This document shows positions 21,462-35,200 of a stretch of DNA of 40,720 nucleotides, in pieces. The DNA lies in NCBI RefSeq assembly GCF_000090795.2, contig NW_003546446.1, positions 65,063 to 105,782 on the forward strand, given 5' to 3'. The DNA is from Amphimedon queenslandica (taxonomy: Eukaryota > Porifera > Demospongiae > Haplosclerida > Niphatidae). How positions within the stretch are numbered: position 1 is the first letter of the stretch; every line of letters starts with the position of its first letter. Below the pieces are notes generated by a model. It saw only the letters and a list, made by a program, of their open reading frames with translations. It made no database searches and had not been told where the DNA came from. Both the position numbers and the translations under genes were made by a program.

Positions 21462-24400
21462 ATGTCCAAGGCAGAGAAAGATTTCAAGAAGGTCATTGCT
21501 GGAACAGAGTATCCAGTAATTGAGGAAATAGCCCTAAAATTCAAGCCAAAGGACACGGTAAATATAAATGACTGGCAATGGTGTATTATAACAGTTATGC
21601 TAACTGTACTACTACTTAATTTGCAGATTATATCTAAATGTAATTTTAAAATTTTGGTTTTTCACAAGTTTCGTTACACTTTAAATCATGTGTATAGCAT
21701 TGTGCTTAAATGGTGATTTTTTGTACTTAATAATTGTAGCAAAGTGTGTTATAAACATGGGCAGCTACATGTAAAACATGAAAGGTCACATAGAATATAC
21801 TAAATACTCTAGTGGAGACTCTTATTGCTGTATATTAGAGTAACTTGGGGCTATTCTCAAATTAAATTTCATTAAGTCATAACTCACTCTTTTTTGCTTT
21901 ATTTTATTTATTTTATTTATCAATAAGTTCTATTTTGCCTATTCTATTTATACTTTCTTGACATCAGCAAAATTCCACTTGAAGTTTGAATAAAAACAGT
22001 ACTTTCACTGACCTAGTTGTTGAGGCTATTCTGACCCTCCGGATACTAACTAGCATATGGAAAAATTGATGCAGTGACTGGAGATATACAAACACTGTAT
22101 CACTAGATGATAATACGTGAAAAGCTAATGAACATAACTTTTTAGCCAGAGTTGCTTAGCTGCCCTTTATAAAGATCAAGCAGTTATGTGATGCTGGTAG
22201 TTAGAGAATTCTGTGCTGAACAGACATCTCTTTGTTCCAGTACTATAAGTGCTATAGTTAAGAAGTTACAATAGGAGAAAGAGGACCATCTAATCGGGGC
22301 TATTGCGACAGCGCTGCACACAAATTTTACATTAGTTTAAAAAGGGGGACAGAATAGCCCCAACTTACTCTATTATTTTTTTATAGCTTATAGGGATAGG
22401 TTCTTCTGACAGAGTGCGCTTTGCAACACACGAGGGAAGAGATGTTGCTGTCAAGTATTCCATATTAGCAAGAGAGCATAAAGAATTAGAACAAGAGGTC
22501 AGTTTAATAGTGACACATTAACTTATATATAATACCTGTTCCCCTCTTCTCTCCTCCTCTAATTTAGTTATTAATTTTCAATTCTCTTCAGAAACATGAT
22601 AATATTGCAGTTCTCCTTGGAACAGGACCAAATGAGGTACAGTGTATAATAAAACTGCATGAGAATCCCAGTTGGTATACAAGCACTTAAATGAGGACAT
22701 CTATATGTACACTGTTATCTGTATAAGGTGTTTGTAAAAAAAGATGCCACTATATATACATGTCTGTGTACTATGTATTGACTGCTTTGTACTGCATCAG
22801 TTGCATGGCGCCCCACAGCATCATGATTTTTTCAACCATGTTCAAACTAAGTTTACCAAAAATTTTTAGGGAATTAAATTTGTGTAGTTATTCTCAGAAT
22901 AACTACAGAATAACTACACAGGTTTCAATTCTGCACAAGAACTCAAATTTGACTAACTTGAGTTCACAAAATAGAAGTGCACAAAATACTATAATATTAC
23001 TATTATATTTTTGCTAAAAAAATTTTGGCCCAATTTTTGACCGACTTAAAAATTTGTAAAAATTTGGGTTTGATTGAAATCAGTTCAAACAAATACCTGT
23101 ATATGCACAAGGAAAAAATATAAAAATGGAGAATTCTCTTTTTTACAATTTTTGGCAAAATTTGGCCCGTGACCTGTACTGTAGTAAAGGGACTTAATTT
23201 GACCCAATTTCAGAGCAACTTAGAAAATTCGTAAAAATTCATTTTTATCAAAATCAGTTCAAACTTTCTACACAACATAAGTACATGTATATCCAATTAT
23301 CCATCAGAAAAAATTATAAAAATAGAGAATTCTCTTTTTTTCAATTTTGATCAAAATTGATATAAGACCATGTACTACTATATGGCTATGTTAATTTACA
23401 TGTATAGTATCAAAAATTCAGTTACATTTCCAAATAACCTTAATTGTTTTTGATTATTTTTAGCGCTTCATTATAAGGGAATTTGCTCCTTATTCTTTGG
23501 AAACAGGTATACAAGCATTATTTTTTTAATGTAATAAATTTGAGGGTGATTTTGGAGCCATTTTTCAAAAAAGCCATGGCCTTTGCTTTTTCCAAAAAAT
23601 TGCTACTTTTTAAAAATGGCCTTAATTACATGTAACTTTTAAAATGTTTGTCGGAATCTCCTCAAACTTTCTACATACATGTAGCATTAATGTAGCAGCT
23701 CTCTATTTCTTTATTGCAGTATTACATGGGTCATATCCTCATTGCTATACTTATGAATATAATCATGTAATGCATTGGGCTCGTCAAACTGCTGTAGGTC
23801 TGGAGTACTTACACAGTAAAGGATTTCTCTGTCCAGGAATAAAACCATCGAAGTAAGCATGAAGTAGGAAAATTAGTGGAGTAATTTTAAACTTTTGGCA
23901 AGTTTTTGCATGTTTAGGCTGGTATGTTAATACTGTAGATCTGAAAATGCATGTAATTGCGAATTCGCCATTTTGTTTCACTCTATATTATGAATGCATA
24001 GTTACTGTACAGTTGGTAAACTGGGAATTATTTTTTGGGGTTGAAAATTTATATACAACGTAGGATCTGATCTATTTTGTTACCTGTAGCTATACTGCAT
24101 GTTCTATAACATATGCCATATGTTAATTGCACTTTCAAATTCAAAGGAATATTTTTGCAAGGCTTGGAATATTAAAAAAATTAAAAATATTTATTTAAAG
24201 ATAATCTCTTAATTTAATCCCATTAATAGTTCCAGCTTTACAGTGCTACATGTTTATTTACAATCATTTTTCTAGTCTCCTTTTGTTTGGTAATGGATCT
24301 CATTTAAAATTATGTGATTTTTGTTCTGGTGAAAATAGTTGGCACTATTATGATGCTTCTGATGCTATACATAATGATCCAGTGAGGTATACAGCACCTG

Positions 24401-27400
24401 AAGTTCTTCGAGGTATGAATAAAAATAAAGATCCAGATAGTGAATGCCACATTTGTTTCAGCTTTAGTATTAATGTCCTTCAAAATTAATTTTTTTCCTT
24501 CATGTATTTGTTTGTTAGGTACAAGTTATTCTACTGAAAAACGTGACATATTCAACTTTGCCATTACTCTGTGGGAGATGCTAGCTCGTCAAGAGCCTGT
24601 GGTTACAGAAGATGACACTGAAACTATTTTTGAAGGCCTAAATCAAATGGCAAATGGTAAGAGAGAAGGAAGGAGGTTGGAGTTTATGATTTTGATGTCC
24701 TTAATTTCAGTAGTACTTAATATATTGAATTACTGTATGTATTGGTAGTTTTAATTTTTATTGGTGATTTTGCAGCCATGTGGTTTTAGAAGGCAGAACA
24801 TGCTTAAAATAAAGAGAAATGGTAGATTTAATTTTGATGGTGTTATAATCAATCCACCAACTGCAAGAATAAAATTTTCCTGCTATATGTATAGTAAATA
24901 TAAGTTTGAGCTGATTTGATTAAATTTGTAAAATTTGCTCTAGAATTTGATGCCCAAAGAACACATAGGCTATTGCTTAGTGTGCTTTACAGGCTTTGAA
25001 ATCACTTCCAATAAATTTCTGATACATGTATAGACAAATGTTATGATGCCCTATTACTGTGTAGAATATTTGAGTTGGCAAACTTTTGAGTCATTTAAAT
25101 CAATGTGTTTTTATATTTAGGAAGACGACCGCCATTATTAGTTGGTCACCCTTCATTTGTCAATGAATTACTTCAGAAGTAAGTGATCATGTAAATTATC
25201 ATTGTAATTACTGTACAGTACAAATTTTTGAGGGGTCATAAATTTTGTCAATGCACCCAAAAAAGTATTCTACAGATTTAATTTATGCACTCAACCATAT
25301 TAAGTTGATTTTTAATTTTCATGTATTTTATTTTTGCCATTCTGTGTATCTAACGTACAGGTGCTGGAATCAAGATCCTGGTGTAAGGCTAACGTCAACT
25401 GAGCTGGTAGAGAAATTTAAGAAAATTTGTGAAGTAAGATAACTGTGTTACTTATATTTTTGAATGCTTTTAAGGAGGGTTAGGGTTAAATTTCCCAAAA
25501 CAAGCCTTACCCTTGCTATAGTGTCAAAAAGTTTCACTTTTAAGTACTTAAAAATGATAAAATACAAATGTTGTCAGAACTTGGCATTCTTAATGGAAAG
25601 TTACCAAACATTTCTTATATTGAAAAGGTTGTGCAAGTTTTACAGCACTCTTTACTGTGCTACAATGTATAATGGATTTATTATAGTACGTGTATGGGTT
25701 TATCAAAGGCATCATAGTCCTTTGTTTAATGTACTGTAATTTTGCTAACCTTTTCTAAATTATTTTCTTTTTCTCTCTCAATCTTTCTCTCTCTTTTCCT
25801 ACTCTTCTCTAGCATTTTAAATTTGGTGAGCCAATTTCTCTGGAATATGAAAGTGGTCAGTTATTATATGTACAAACCTACTTATTGCATAAAATATATG
25901 TACACGTACACATTCATAAATCATAATACATGTAATTCAGGCTGTCATTACTAGTAGTATGTACATGTACATATGTAATTATAATTTAAGCTGTTTGTTA
26001 GTAAACAGAGCCCATTCAAATGTTAATTAAATAAAGTCTTAGTATATTTTAGTAATGATACCATATAACTGTTGCTAGTGCATGTATATACTATTCATTA
26101 ACACAAGCTAAATGTATGCTTTATTATAATGCTATTATGTTATAGCTGTAGGGAAGTGGATGGAGGAAGGGAGTGTTGATCTAACTGTTACTCGTGTTAA
26201 TATGCTTGGTGCTCCTGGAGCTGGTAAAACCTGTTCACAGCTCCTCCTACTAAATGAAGACCCACCCACTAATGACACCAGTACACCCATCGCCTGCCCT
26301 GCCGTTAGAGCTACAAGAGTTGCTGTTTCTGATAAAATGATTTGGAATCGAGTGACTCGAGCCAATTTACTTGATGAATTAGCAACCAATTTGACTACAA
26401 TAACTGCTCATTCAGAGCAAGAGAAAACAAAACAACCTCCTGCGCCTGCAGTCCTCTCATTACCAGATAATACTGAATCATCAGCTGAAGTATCATCAGA
26501 TCTATCTCCTACTCCACATGACCCTACTCCAGCAGTTTCATCAGGAACAGAAGATATCAAAGAAGATAAAAAGTATCATACTGAAGCAGTTGTCCAAGAA
26601 ATTTTAGCCACTCAACCGAAAGGGATTCGTAAAAGTGACCATTGGCTGTACGTTATTGATTCCGGTGGTCAGCCAGCATACCAGGAGTTACTGCCTTTAT
26701 TCACTAGAGCAGCTTCTCTCAATATTATAACATTGAATCTATCTAAGCCTTTCNNNNNNNNNNNNNNNNNNNNNNNNNNNNNNNNNNNNNNNNNNNNNNN
26801 NNNNNNNNNNNNNNNNNNNNNNNNNNNNNNNNNNNNNNNNNNNNNNNNNNNNNNNNNNNNNNNNNNNNNNNNNNNNNNNNNNNNNNNNNNNNNNNNNNNN
26901 NNNNNNNNNNNNNNNNNNNNNNNNNNNNNNNNNNNNNNNNNNNNNNNNNNNNNNNNNNNNNNNNNNNNNNNNNNNNNNNNNNNNNNNNNNNNNNNNNNNN
27001 NNNNNNNNNNNNNNNNNNNNNNNNNNNNNNNNNNNNNNNNNNNNNNNNNNNNNNNNNNNNNNNNNNNNNNNNNNNNNNNNNNNNNNNNNNNNNNGCTCTC
27101 ACATACTTTGATGATAGAAATGCCCGAGCATTAATATTGATCAAGCCACTTGCTCAAACCGTTATGAAAAATCTCAAGGAAGGATTTTTCAATGAGGATA
27201 TTTTTGAGCATTTGAAGTCAAAGTCTGTCGTATTTTCCCTGCCAGAGTTCCAGTTGTCTGATCTAATCAAACTCCTCCTTCATCTTAATATCATTACAAA
27301 ACTAGAAGATGAACAAAAGGGACACTACTTCATTCCTTATGCTCTTCCTTCATACAATGAACCAGTTTCAGTTGAGGAGACTAATGCTAAGCCACTTCTT

Positions 27401-28326
27401 ATAGTCTGGAGGGAAGAGAAGAGTGAAGAGATCTTACCAGTTCCTACAGGATTGTTCCCTTTAACCATTGTACACCTACTCAACCAGAAAGAATGCGTTA
27501 CTAAAATCTCTCCATCAACATCAGAGTATTACAAATTTCGAGATGCAATATCTCTCAAGATAACCTTCACACAAAAGCACACACTTCACCTCATCAACCG
27601 TTACACTCATATTGAAGTGTACTTTACTGGTCCTACCCAGCACTGTCCATTAGTACGTAAGCTACTCACAACAGCTATTGATGATAGCAGTGATGCCATG
27701 CACCTCAAGCATAATTACGTCAATGCATTTGCTTGCCCTTCCAAGAGGAATAGCTGCTACTGTATTGTTGGGTTCAGTAAAGATGTTCATTTCATCAACT
27801 GTACAGTGTGCTGTGAGTCTGCTACTATCAGTAATGATCACTGGGCCTGGTTTGAATCAGGTATGTAAATTTGTATTTATAATTTATTTTATCACTTGTG
27901 TACAGGACCTATTGTGAGTAGGAATGCAACACAAACAAAACAAGTTAAAGACCATGATACATCAGATCAAAGTAATGAACTTATCATTATTATTGTTATT
28001 ATATTTTATTTTTATTTACTACAGACCTACTGTTAGACAAGAAGCCTCAAAAGAGTGACCTCCTTAGGTTGTTCAAAAGTTCTGCTGCTCATTACATGAT
28101 CATTGGCACTGCACTTGATGTTAAAGTGGATGACTTACCGCCATATCCAGGGGCTGCTACTAATAACCTTATACTAGTCTTCAAGAGATGGATAGACTCA
28201 GATAATGATGTAACCTGGAGGAATATACTGGAGGTTTGTGAAGATTATTTGGAGGACCTTGGAAAAGTGAAAGCTGACTTGAAAGGATTTCTTTCATCTG
28301 ATAAAGCCCGTAACAAATATTTATAA
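21462..28326 (+). CDS. Kinase gene A: TAK1-like pseudokinase, ROC-like GTPase, COR-like, Death-like
   Basis: Exons are 21462-21557, 22387-22497, 22568-22636, 23464-23506, 23720-23852, 24276-24412, 24519-24656, 25121-25178, 25361-25433, 25813-25855, 26146-27860 (broken by the assembly gap) and 28025-28326. Phases agree outside the gap. The kinase-like region (about residues 33-286) is closest by eye to TAK1/MAP3K7 (LHGSYP...HWARQ...LEYLHSK, KLCDF, TLWEMLARQEP, RRPPLL, CWNQDP). It keeps the VAVK lysine (Lys55). The HRD motif reads CPG (144-146), so the catalytic Asp is Gly, DFG reads DFC (165-167), and the glycine loop is degenerate; it is probably a pseudokinase. Next come the P-loop GAPGAGKT, the G3 motif DSGGQ, a COR-like region, and a C-terminal Death-like fold (FKRWIDSDNDVTWRNILEVCED). 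An optional frame-neutral 66-nt exon at 27906-27971 may precede the Death exon. Kinase, ROC-COR, Death is the order seen in DAPK1. Confidence 0.85.
22890..23680. repeat. Dispersed copies of the satellite-related repeat in kinase A introns
   Basis: GAGAATTCTCTTTTTT recurs at about 23129 and 23324, each followed by an ATTTTTGGC- or TTTTGATCA-like block. ATCAGTTCAAAC appears beside each copy. The spacing is about 195 bp. The same words recur at 39580-39780. In reverse complement they resemble the 176-bp units of E2-A intron 2. A further AGCCATGGCC-containing fragment lies at 23560-23640. The exon at 23464-23506 is embedded in this stretch. Confidence 0.65.
26754..27094. other. Assembly gap (341 N) inside kinase A GTPase/COR exon
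   Basis: The run of N interrupts the large GTPase/COR exon just after LSKPF. Sequence resumes at ALTYFDDRNARA. In paralogue B the same two points are 630 coding bases apart (34368-34997). 341 is not a multiple of three, yet the flanking frames must join. The placeholder is therefore the wrong length, and the lost part should encode the G4/G5 GTPase motifs and the first half of the COR-like region. Confidence 0.95.
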
Positions 28327-29248
28327 AAATTATTATAACTTTTCCTGTTACAATATTTATTTTATTATTTTATAATGTAAATTTTCAATTAGCCATTTTG
28401 TTTTTTAATACACAGAAATGATCAATGATAAATAATAACAACAAGAGTAAAAATTATTTTATATGCAGGGGGTGTCAGAAATTTGTGGTGAAGTATATTC
28501 TCTAGCTTAGATTAAGGAATCAGCTATAGTTGGCGGAGCTTGCATAGATCTTGTTCAATTATGAATGCAAATGTGCTTGTATAATGTACAAATTAAATTA
28601 CTTTTCCAATTAGTAGAGGGTACTTGGTGACACGTTGCATTGGCTTAAGGAGGAAAGAGGAAAGGGGAAGTCCCTTTGTATGAGGGTCCTTAAGGCAAGC
28701 CTGCTCATACTCCCTAAAAGAAGGATCCAGACTTTTACTCTGAAGTAATGTACAAGCTGTTAGTTGACATGAACACCATCGAATGTGAGGAGTTAGTTTT
28801 GGAATGTGTTTCTGCAGTACATCAATAGATCTTGCACCTGATGTATGTAACCTACAGTCTCGCTAGCCAGACCATTCCCCAGCCTACAGTCATTGGGACC
28901 CCAATGACTGTAGGCTGCATGGGGAATGGTCTGGCTAGAGAGACTATTTAAACCGAGGAGGGCAAGCATTTAGAGTGTACTAATTCATAAAAATTGATAA
29001 AAACATGCACCAAAATCAATAAATTTGAAATAATATCCATCAAGCCATAAAACAAAATTGCACCATAGATATTTATGATTACCCAATTAAGAATGCTTTT
29101 ATACCTTCAGTCAATAGTCACCCACCCGCCCACACACTCTGATGCCTGTTTACCTGACAAGAAGAAACTATAGATTTGGCCAGGGCCTAGATTTGGCCCT
29201 ATATTTATAGTTACACAGTGTTTCGACTACTGAGCTGGGAGCTGAGCT
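28327..29248. other. Intergenic region between kinase A and kinase B
   Basis: This stretch holds the kinase A 3' UTR, a 90-bp fold-back (28856-28945) and the presumed kinase B promoter. No protein-like frame was found. Confidence 0.6.
28856..28945. repeat. Near-perfect 90-bp hairpin (fold-back element)
   Basis: The left arm is AGTCTCGCTAGCCAGACC, then ATTCCCC, then AGCCTACAGTCATTGG. The right arm is its reverse complement apart from one substitution and a few extra bases (TGC) between the two blocks. The loop is only a few bases. It would fold into one long hairpin; no coding content. Confidence 0.85.
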
Positions 29249-32200
29249 ATGTCTACCCAGCCCGGCTATGATGAGGCCAGGCCCAGTCACTCCATTGTCG
29301 GTAGGGAAGGGTCTGGGGAGCGCTTGATGGAGCACGGAGACCACAATAAGGTGTTTCTACCAATAGGATGTCCACTAGTTGAGGAAGCCTCTATGAAATT
29401 CAAGCCTGATGACGAGGTAAGAGGCTATTGTCTCGATTAACAACATCAATTAACTATCTTCACCCATATTGCTCAAAACCAGCTTTCCGTGTGTGGATTT
29501 GCCCAAAAGTGATTTAATTTTTGGGCTGGAATCAAAATGTTCCACCATCTTGTATGGTATTACCGTATAGCGGGTTTTTTTCGAGGAAAATAAATTTCGC
29601 GAATGACCCGTATCCGGAAGTTTGCGGAATTAATTTTAGCGAATTTCCACTAATCTGCCATCTTGTACCGTATAAATTGATTTTCAAGGAATTTAATTTC
29701 GTGAATCATGGAAAAATCCACGAAATTCATGAAATTTGTTATCCTCAAAAACTTCCCATTATACGGTATATAGATTCTTGCGTGAATCTCAAAAATTGGA
29801 AAATCAGTTTCTGGGTAATATAAATTGAAACATATAGAGGATGCTGGCAAGAGCTCTGTTTACTAATTAAAGTGCAATTAACATTCTCGATGACTTTTAT
29901 AATCTTATTATTCTTGCTCATTATGTTGTGCATGCATGCACAGAAGGTTAATTCAGTGCTGTTTTACAAGGAAAACAGGATGGCATGCAGCTGTTTAGAA
30001 CTATGTTTGTAGTGTTTAGAAACCTTTATCTAGTAGTAATTGACATGGACATTGGACACACATTAAATTGTATTATTATAATTATTTATTAGTTTTTGAA
30101 GAAAGGTTCTTTTGGCAGTATACGCCATGCAGCAACACTTGAGGGTAAGGACGTTGCTATAAAATATTTCACGTCAAGAGATATAAAAGGGGGATATAAC
30201 GATGAGGTTTGTTAATTAAAATTACTAGATTAACTTATCTTTTTCCTCCTCTCTCTGATATGATTTCATAATACTTGTGCAGCTAACAATTTTAAATGCT
30301 CTTCAGACACATGATAACATTGTTGTCCTCCTTGGAGCAGGACTGTCTCCTATGACAAAAGAGGTACAGTACATACACCAGTATACGACTATAGTGTCCT
30401 TAATAAAGAGATTACACTCTACTGTATATGTGTTAACTATATATACTATAAAGTTAGGGCACATGACTTAAATAAGTTCTGGTGGATTTTTACAAATTTG
30501 AGGCAAGCCTCATTCTGTCTAAAGTAGTAATTGGTAGAGAGAACCTCTATAAATGCTAACTGGCATTGCTGATGACCATATCTTAGGATATCTTAATTTT
30601 TACACTAGTTTTTATTATTTTTAGCCCTTTGTTGTAATGGAATTTGCTCCTTATTCATTGAATCGAGGTATATCAATATAGCCTGTACTAATGTATTGTT
30701 ATTCTTCTCTTTAGTATTGCATGGTTACCCTCGGTATACTTATAAGAATGATCATGTGATGCATTGGGCTCGTCAAACTGCTCTAGGTCTGGAGTACATA
30801 CACAGTAAAAGGATATTATATCGAGATGTAAAATCATCAAAGTAAAAGAAAGAGAGAGAGAGGAATTGCTTTGCATTTTGGTACATGTCATACTGTATAT
30901 ATTGTGTTACATCAAAAAATACTTGCAAAGAATTAAATTTTGCGAGATTGTGAATGAATCAAAACACAAAACTTAAATTCACAAAATAATGAAAGTCATG
31001 CATGACCACAGTTCATAATACTACAATAAACTGGTGGTCTCTAAAAATTGTTTAAATTCATGATTTAGTTTCTCTTGATGCACAGTCCTACCCAAGTAGT
31101 AACTGTATCAAAAATTTTTTACTGCAATCATCTGATAATGGAAAATGCATACTGTACAGTACCGTATAGCTAGAAAATTTAATGGAGTAAAACTTTGGCA
31201 AATTTGCAAATTGAGGTCCATTTGCCATATTTTCAGACTCCAATTTGATAAGGCTCCATAAAAGCATACACAGAGTTAAAATTTTGCCAAAATTTTAACC
31301 TCCAAACCTTTTTAGAGTCAATTCACCCTAGCTATACGGTATATAGGATAAGATTTTAAAGAGGCTTAATTTTAAAATTTGGAAATGCATCAAAAAGCAC
31401 AAAAATGTAATTAAGGGTTTGAATGTACACACAAAAGATTTAGACTTGGACTTCCATGCATGGCAGTATAGTCATCAGTGCTTGAAGATTATTGTTTAGC
31501 AATAAATAATCAATGATAAATCTCTTTGAGAGCTTTTTAAAAACACCAGAATGGTCTAAATTTAGAGATTTTTACATGATTTATGTATTTTCACATTATT
31601 CTATTTGTTAATTTTTTAGTCTTCTTCTGTTTGGTAATGGCTCTCATTTAAAATTATGTGATTTTGGTATTAGTTGTAATATTGAGACTGATGCCACCTA
31701 CACAAGTGGTGTTGGTACACCGAGGTATATGGCACCTGAAGTCATTAAAGGTAATGGATAATAAGCCTTCACTATGGTATAGGAAAATGTTTGGAAGGAG
31801 ACTGGGAAAGAGAATTTTTCTCAACATATGAGCTTCCTTAAAGGGCATATATCATCAAGAAACAAAGGCCTTTTACAATAATGACATTATTGCTTTGATG
31901 TGGTTGAGTCTATATTTTTGTATAAATAGACAAATTTAGTATACATATAATACTAATTATATACACATTCAAGTGCTTTAAAGGAAGGCTTTGATACCAT
32001 ACAGTGTAATTCATATAGTATAATTTTCACTGCTTTTAAAAGTTCACAAAAATTAAATCAATTTAATTATTATACTGAAATTCTAAAATTAATTCCTGAA
32101 TGATGCCATATATTTGACCAGTGAGAGAGGGGAATACTACTTTTAATTAATGTGCTTTACATGTACACATTTACCTGCCATGTGCACTATAGGTACAACT

Positions 32201-35200
32201 TATGATACTAAATGTGACATATTCAGTTTTGCTATTACACTGTGGGAGATGCTAGCACGTCAAATACCAACAATTGAGGGACTTGATGACAATTCAAATA
32301 TCTATGCTGTGTTTTATGCCATGGCACAATTAGGTAAGAGAGAGAATAGGAAGAGGAGAAACGAGGGTCATTTATGTCCTTTATTATGAACCAAGTTATT
32401 GGTGTGAAAAATTTCCTAAGATCACCACTTTGTAAGATGTTCAGAGGTTTTTTAAGATCTGCATGCCATTTAGTTTTAATGTGGCACAAATTAAATAAGG
32501 AGTGTGGGCATTTTGGTTGCCAAAAGCATCTTAATGTTTATTTTTTTCAAAAAAATTTTGAGAAAATTTTTAATTAATATCCTTTAAAAAGATTTCTAAT
32601 CCCCTTGAAAAGTTTGAGTTGCACAAACTTCGTGTTTTGTATTTTTAGAGAAACGACCACCATTATTAGTGGGTCATCCTTCATTTGTCAATGAATTACT
32701 TCAGAAGTAAGTGATCATGTGATTACTGTACAGTGCAAATATTGTTTTAAAAAAAGATAAAATTGTGTATATTATAGTTGTCAATATAATAATATATCTA
32801 TAATTACCAGTTGACCATCCTATGTTTGATTGTAATAGGTGCTGGGATCAAGATCCTCGTCTAAGACCGACCTCAACTGAGCTGGCAGAGGAATTAGGAA
32901 AAATTTGTAAAGTAAGATACTTGTTGCTTCTTACTTTATTATGTATTTGTATTGTACATGCACTGCTTTACTTTCTTGTATCTTATTCTGGTTCAGTTTT
33001 ATAACTGAATTTTTTCACAATATTTGTCACTGGTATACTAGACTTGGGGTATAATTTAATTAAATTGTGAACTTCATATACAATGTACATGTAGTTTTGA
33101 TTTTGTATCTGTACACTTCTTGCTTAAAATTTTATGCAAATTTGCATATCATGTACATGCATATGCGAAATTTTGTTTATTATTTATTGACCCTCTCCTT
33201 CTGCTCCTGTAGAATTTTAAATTTGGAGAGCCAATATTTTGTTACGATGAAATTGGTCAGTCATTATATTATATTGTACCTACTTGCATAGCCCTGTACT
33301 TCAATTAGTAATTGAGTCTAAAGCTTACCATATAAATTTTTGTTTTGTAAGTATCATAGCAGACATTTTGGTAACATTAAGCAACCTTAATTGTATTTTA
33401 AATCTTTATTGGTTAAAACTCAAGAATAAGGGAGAAGAGAGAGAACAGAAGGAATGATTAAATGGAAAAGAGTGTGTGCAAAGCATGTGCTACAAAACTA
33501 TAATGACAAAAGAACCTGCATAATCATAAATGATAACACCTATAAGCCTATAGCTAGATCTATACACATTAACAAGAGTACGTACTCTTGACATTAACCA
33601 CATAACATTAAGATTAGAATAGTAATACACTAATACAATAATGAGAATGATACGTGCATATATATACATGTACATTATTACACGTATGCTACATAAAACA
33701 CTTATTAACTATAATTGTACTTGTTTAATATTTAAAATTAATTGTACAGTTTCATATTGTAGCTTTAGAAAAGTGGATGGAGGAAGGGAGCGTTGATCTA
33801 ACTGTTACTCGTGTTAATATGCTTGGTGCTCCTGGAGCTGGTAAAACCTGTTCACAGCTCCTCCTACTAAATGAAGACCCACCCACTAATGACACCAGTA
33901 CACCCATTGCCTGTCCTGCCGTTAGGGCTACAAGAGTTGCTGTTTCTGATAAAATGATTTGGAGCCGAGTGACTCGAGCAAATTTACTTGACGAATTAGC
34001 AACTGATTTGAAAACTGCTACTGATTCAGAGCAAGAGGAAGTTCCCCTGACTGCAACTGCAACCTTTTACAGTCAATCATGGACTGTGACATATACCAAT
34101 CCGATGGAATCAGGCAATGTAGAAATTCCATCTCATGCTCCAAATGAGCCTATTCCAGCAGTTTTACCTTTATTACAAGATAAGAAGTATGATACCAAAG
34201 CAGTTGTGCTAGAAATTTTAGCCACTCAACCAAAAGAGATTCGTAAAAGTGATCATTGGCTGTACGTTATTGATTCTGGTGGTCAGCCAGCATACCAGGA
34301 GTTACTGCCTTTATTCACTAGAGCAGCTTCTCTCAATATCGTAACACTGGATCTATCTAAGCCTTTCAATGAGAGGTTTGATCTGATGTACAGGATCGAT
34401 GGAAAATACTTCCCATGCCACTCCAAGTCAACACAGTTAGCATTCTTCCAGTCTGCAGTTTCCACTGGAGCTAGTTTTGAGCCTCTTGATATTTCCTGCA
34501 TCTCCAAGAAACCAACACACTCCATGCATCTTGTATTGGGAACGCATTATGACAAGGTGAGCGATGCTACTTTAAAAGAAAAGGAAGAGATTCTAATGTC
34601 TTCAATGTCTTCACTAGAATCTTACTTACAAAATTGCGTAATTTCCCAATCTGATGATTCTATCATATTTCCGGTCAATGCAATTGCTGCATCAGAAGAA
34701 AGAGCTAAATACAGTGAAGAGATTTGCAAAGCTATTTGGTATCGTGGCTCTGATGCTTCACTCAAAATTAAAATACCAATTCGATGGTTTGTATTTGAGC
34801 TATCTTTACCTGAGCAAAGTATTGTATCAGTTAAGGAAGCTTTATCTATTGGAAAAGGTTGTAGTATGGAAAAGGAAGATACTAAACAAGCTTTGAAGTA
34901 TTTCCATGACGTCAGTCTCATGTTATATTATCCAGAAGTTATAAATGTCATCTTCATTGATTCTAAGCCAATCCTTGAGATTCTCTCACAATTATTAGCT
35001 CTCACATATGTTAATAAAATTGATGCCATAGCATCAATTTCAGACAAACCTCTTTCTCCAAAAATCACAAAAAATCTGAAAGAAGGATTTTTCAATGAGG
35101 ATATTTTTGAGCATTTAAAATCAAGAGCTGAAGTATTTTCTCTGCCAGAGTTCCAGTTGTCTGACCTAATCAGACTCCTCCTTCATCTTAACATCATCAC

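Noticed and set aside
26160..27134. Continuous frame through the N run ending LSHTLMIEMPEH
   Set aside because: The end is an artefact of the mis-sized gap; the true frame after the gap reads ALTYFDD and continues to 27860.
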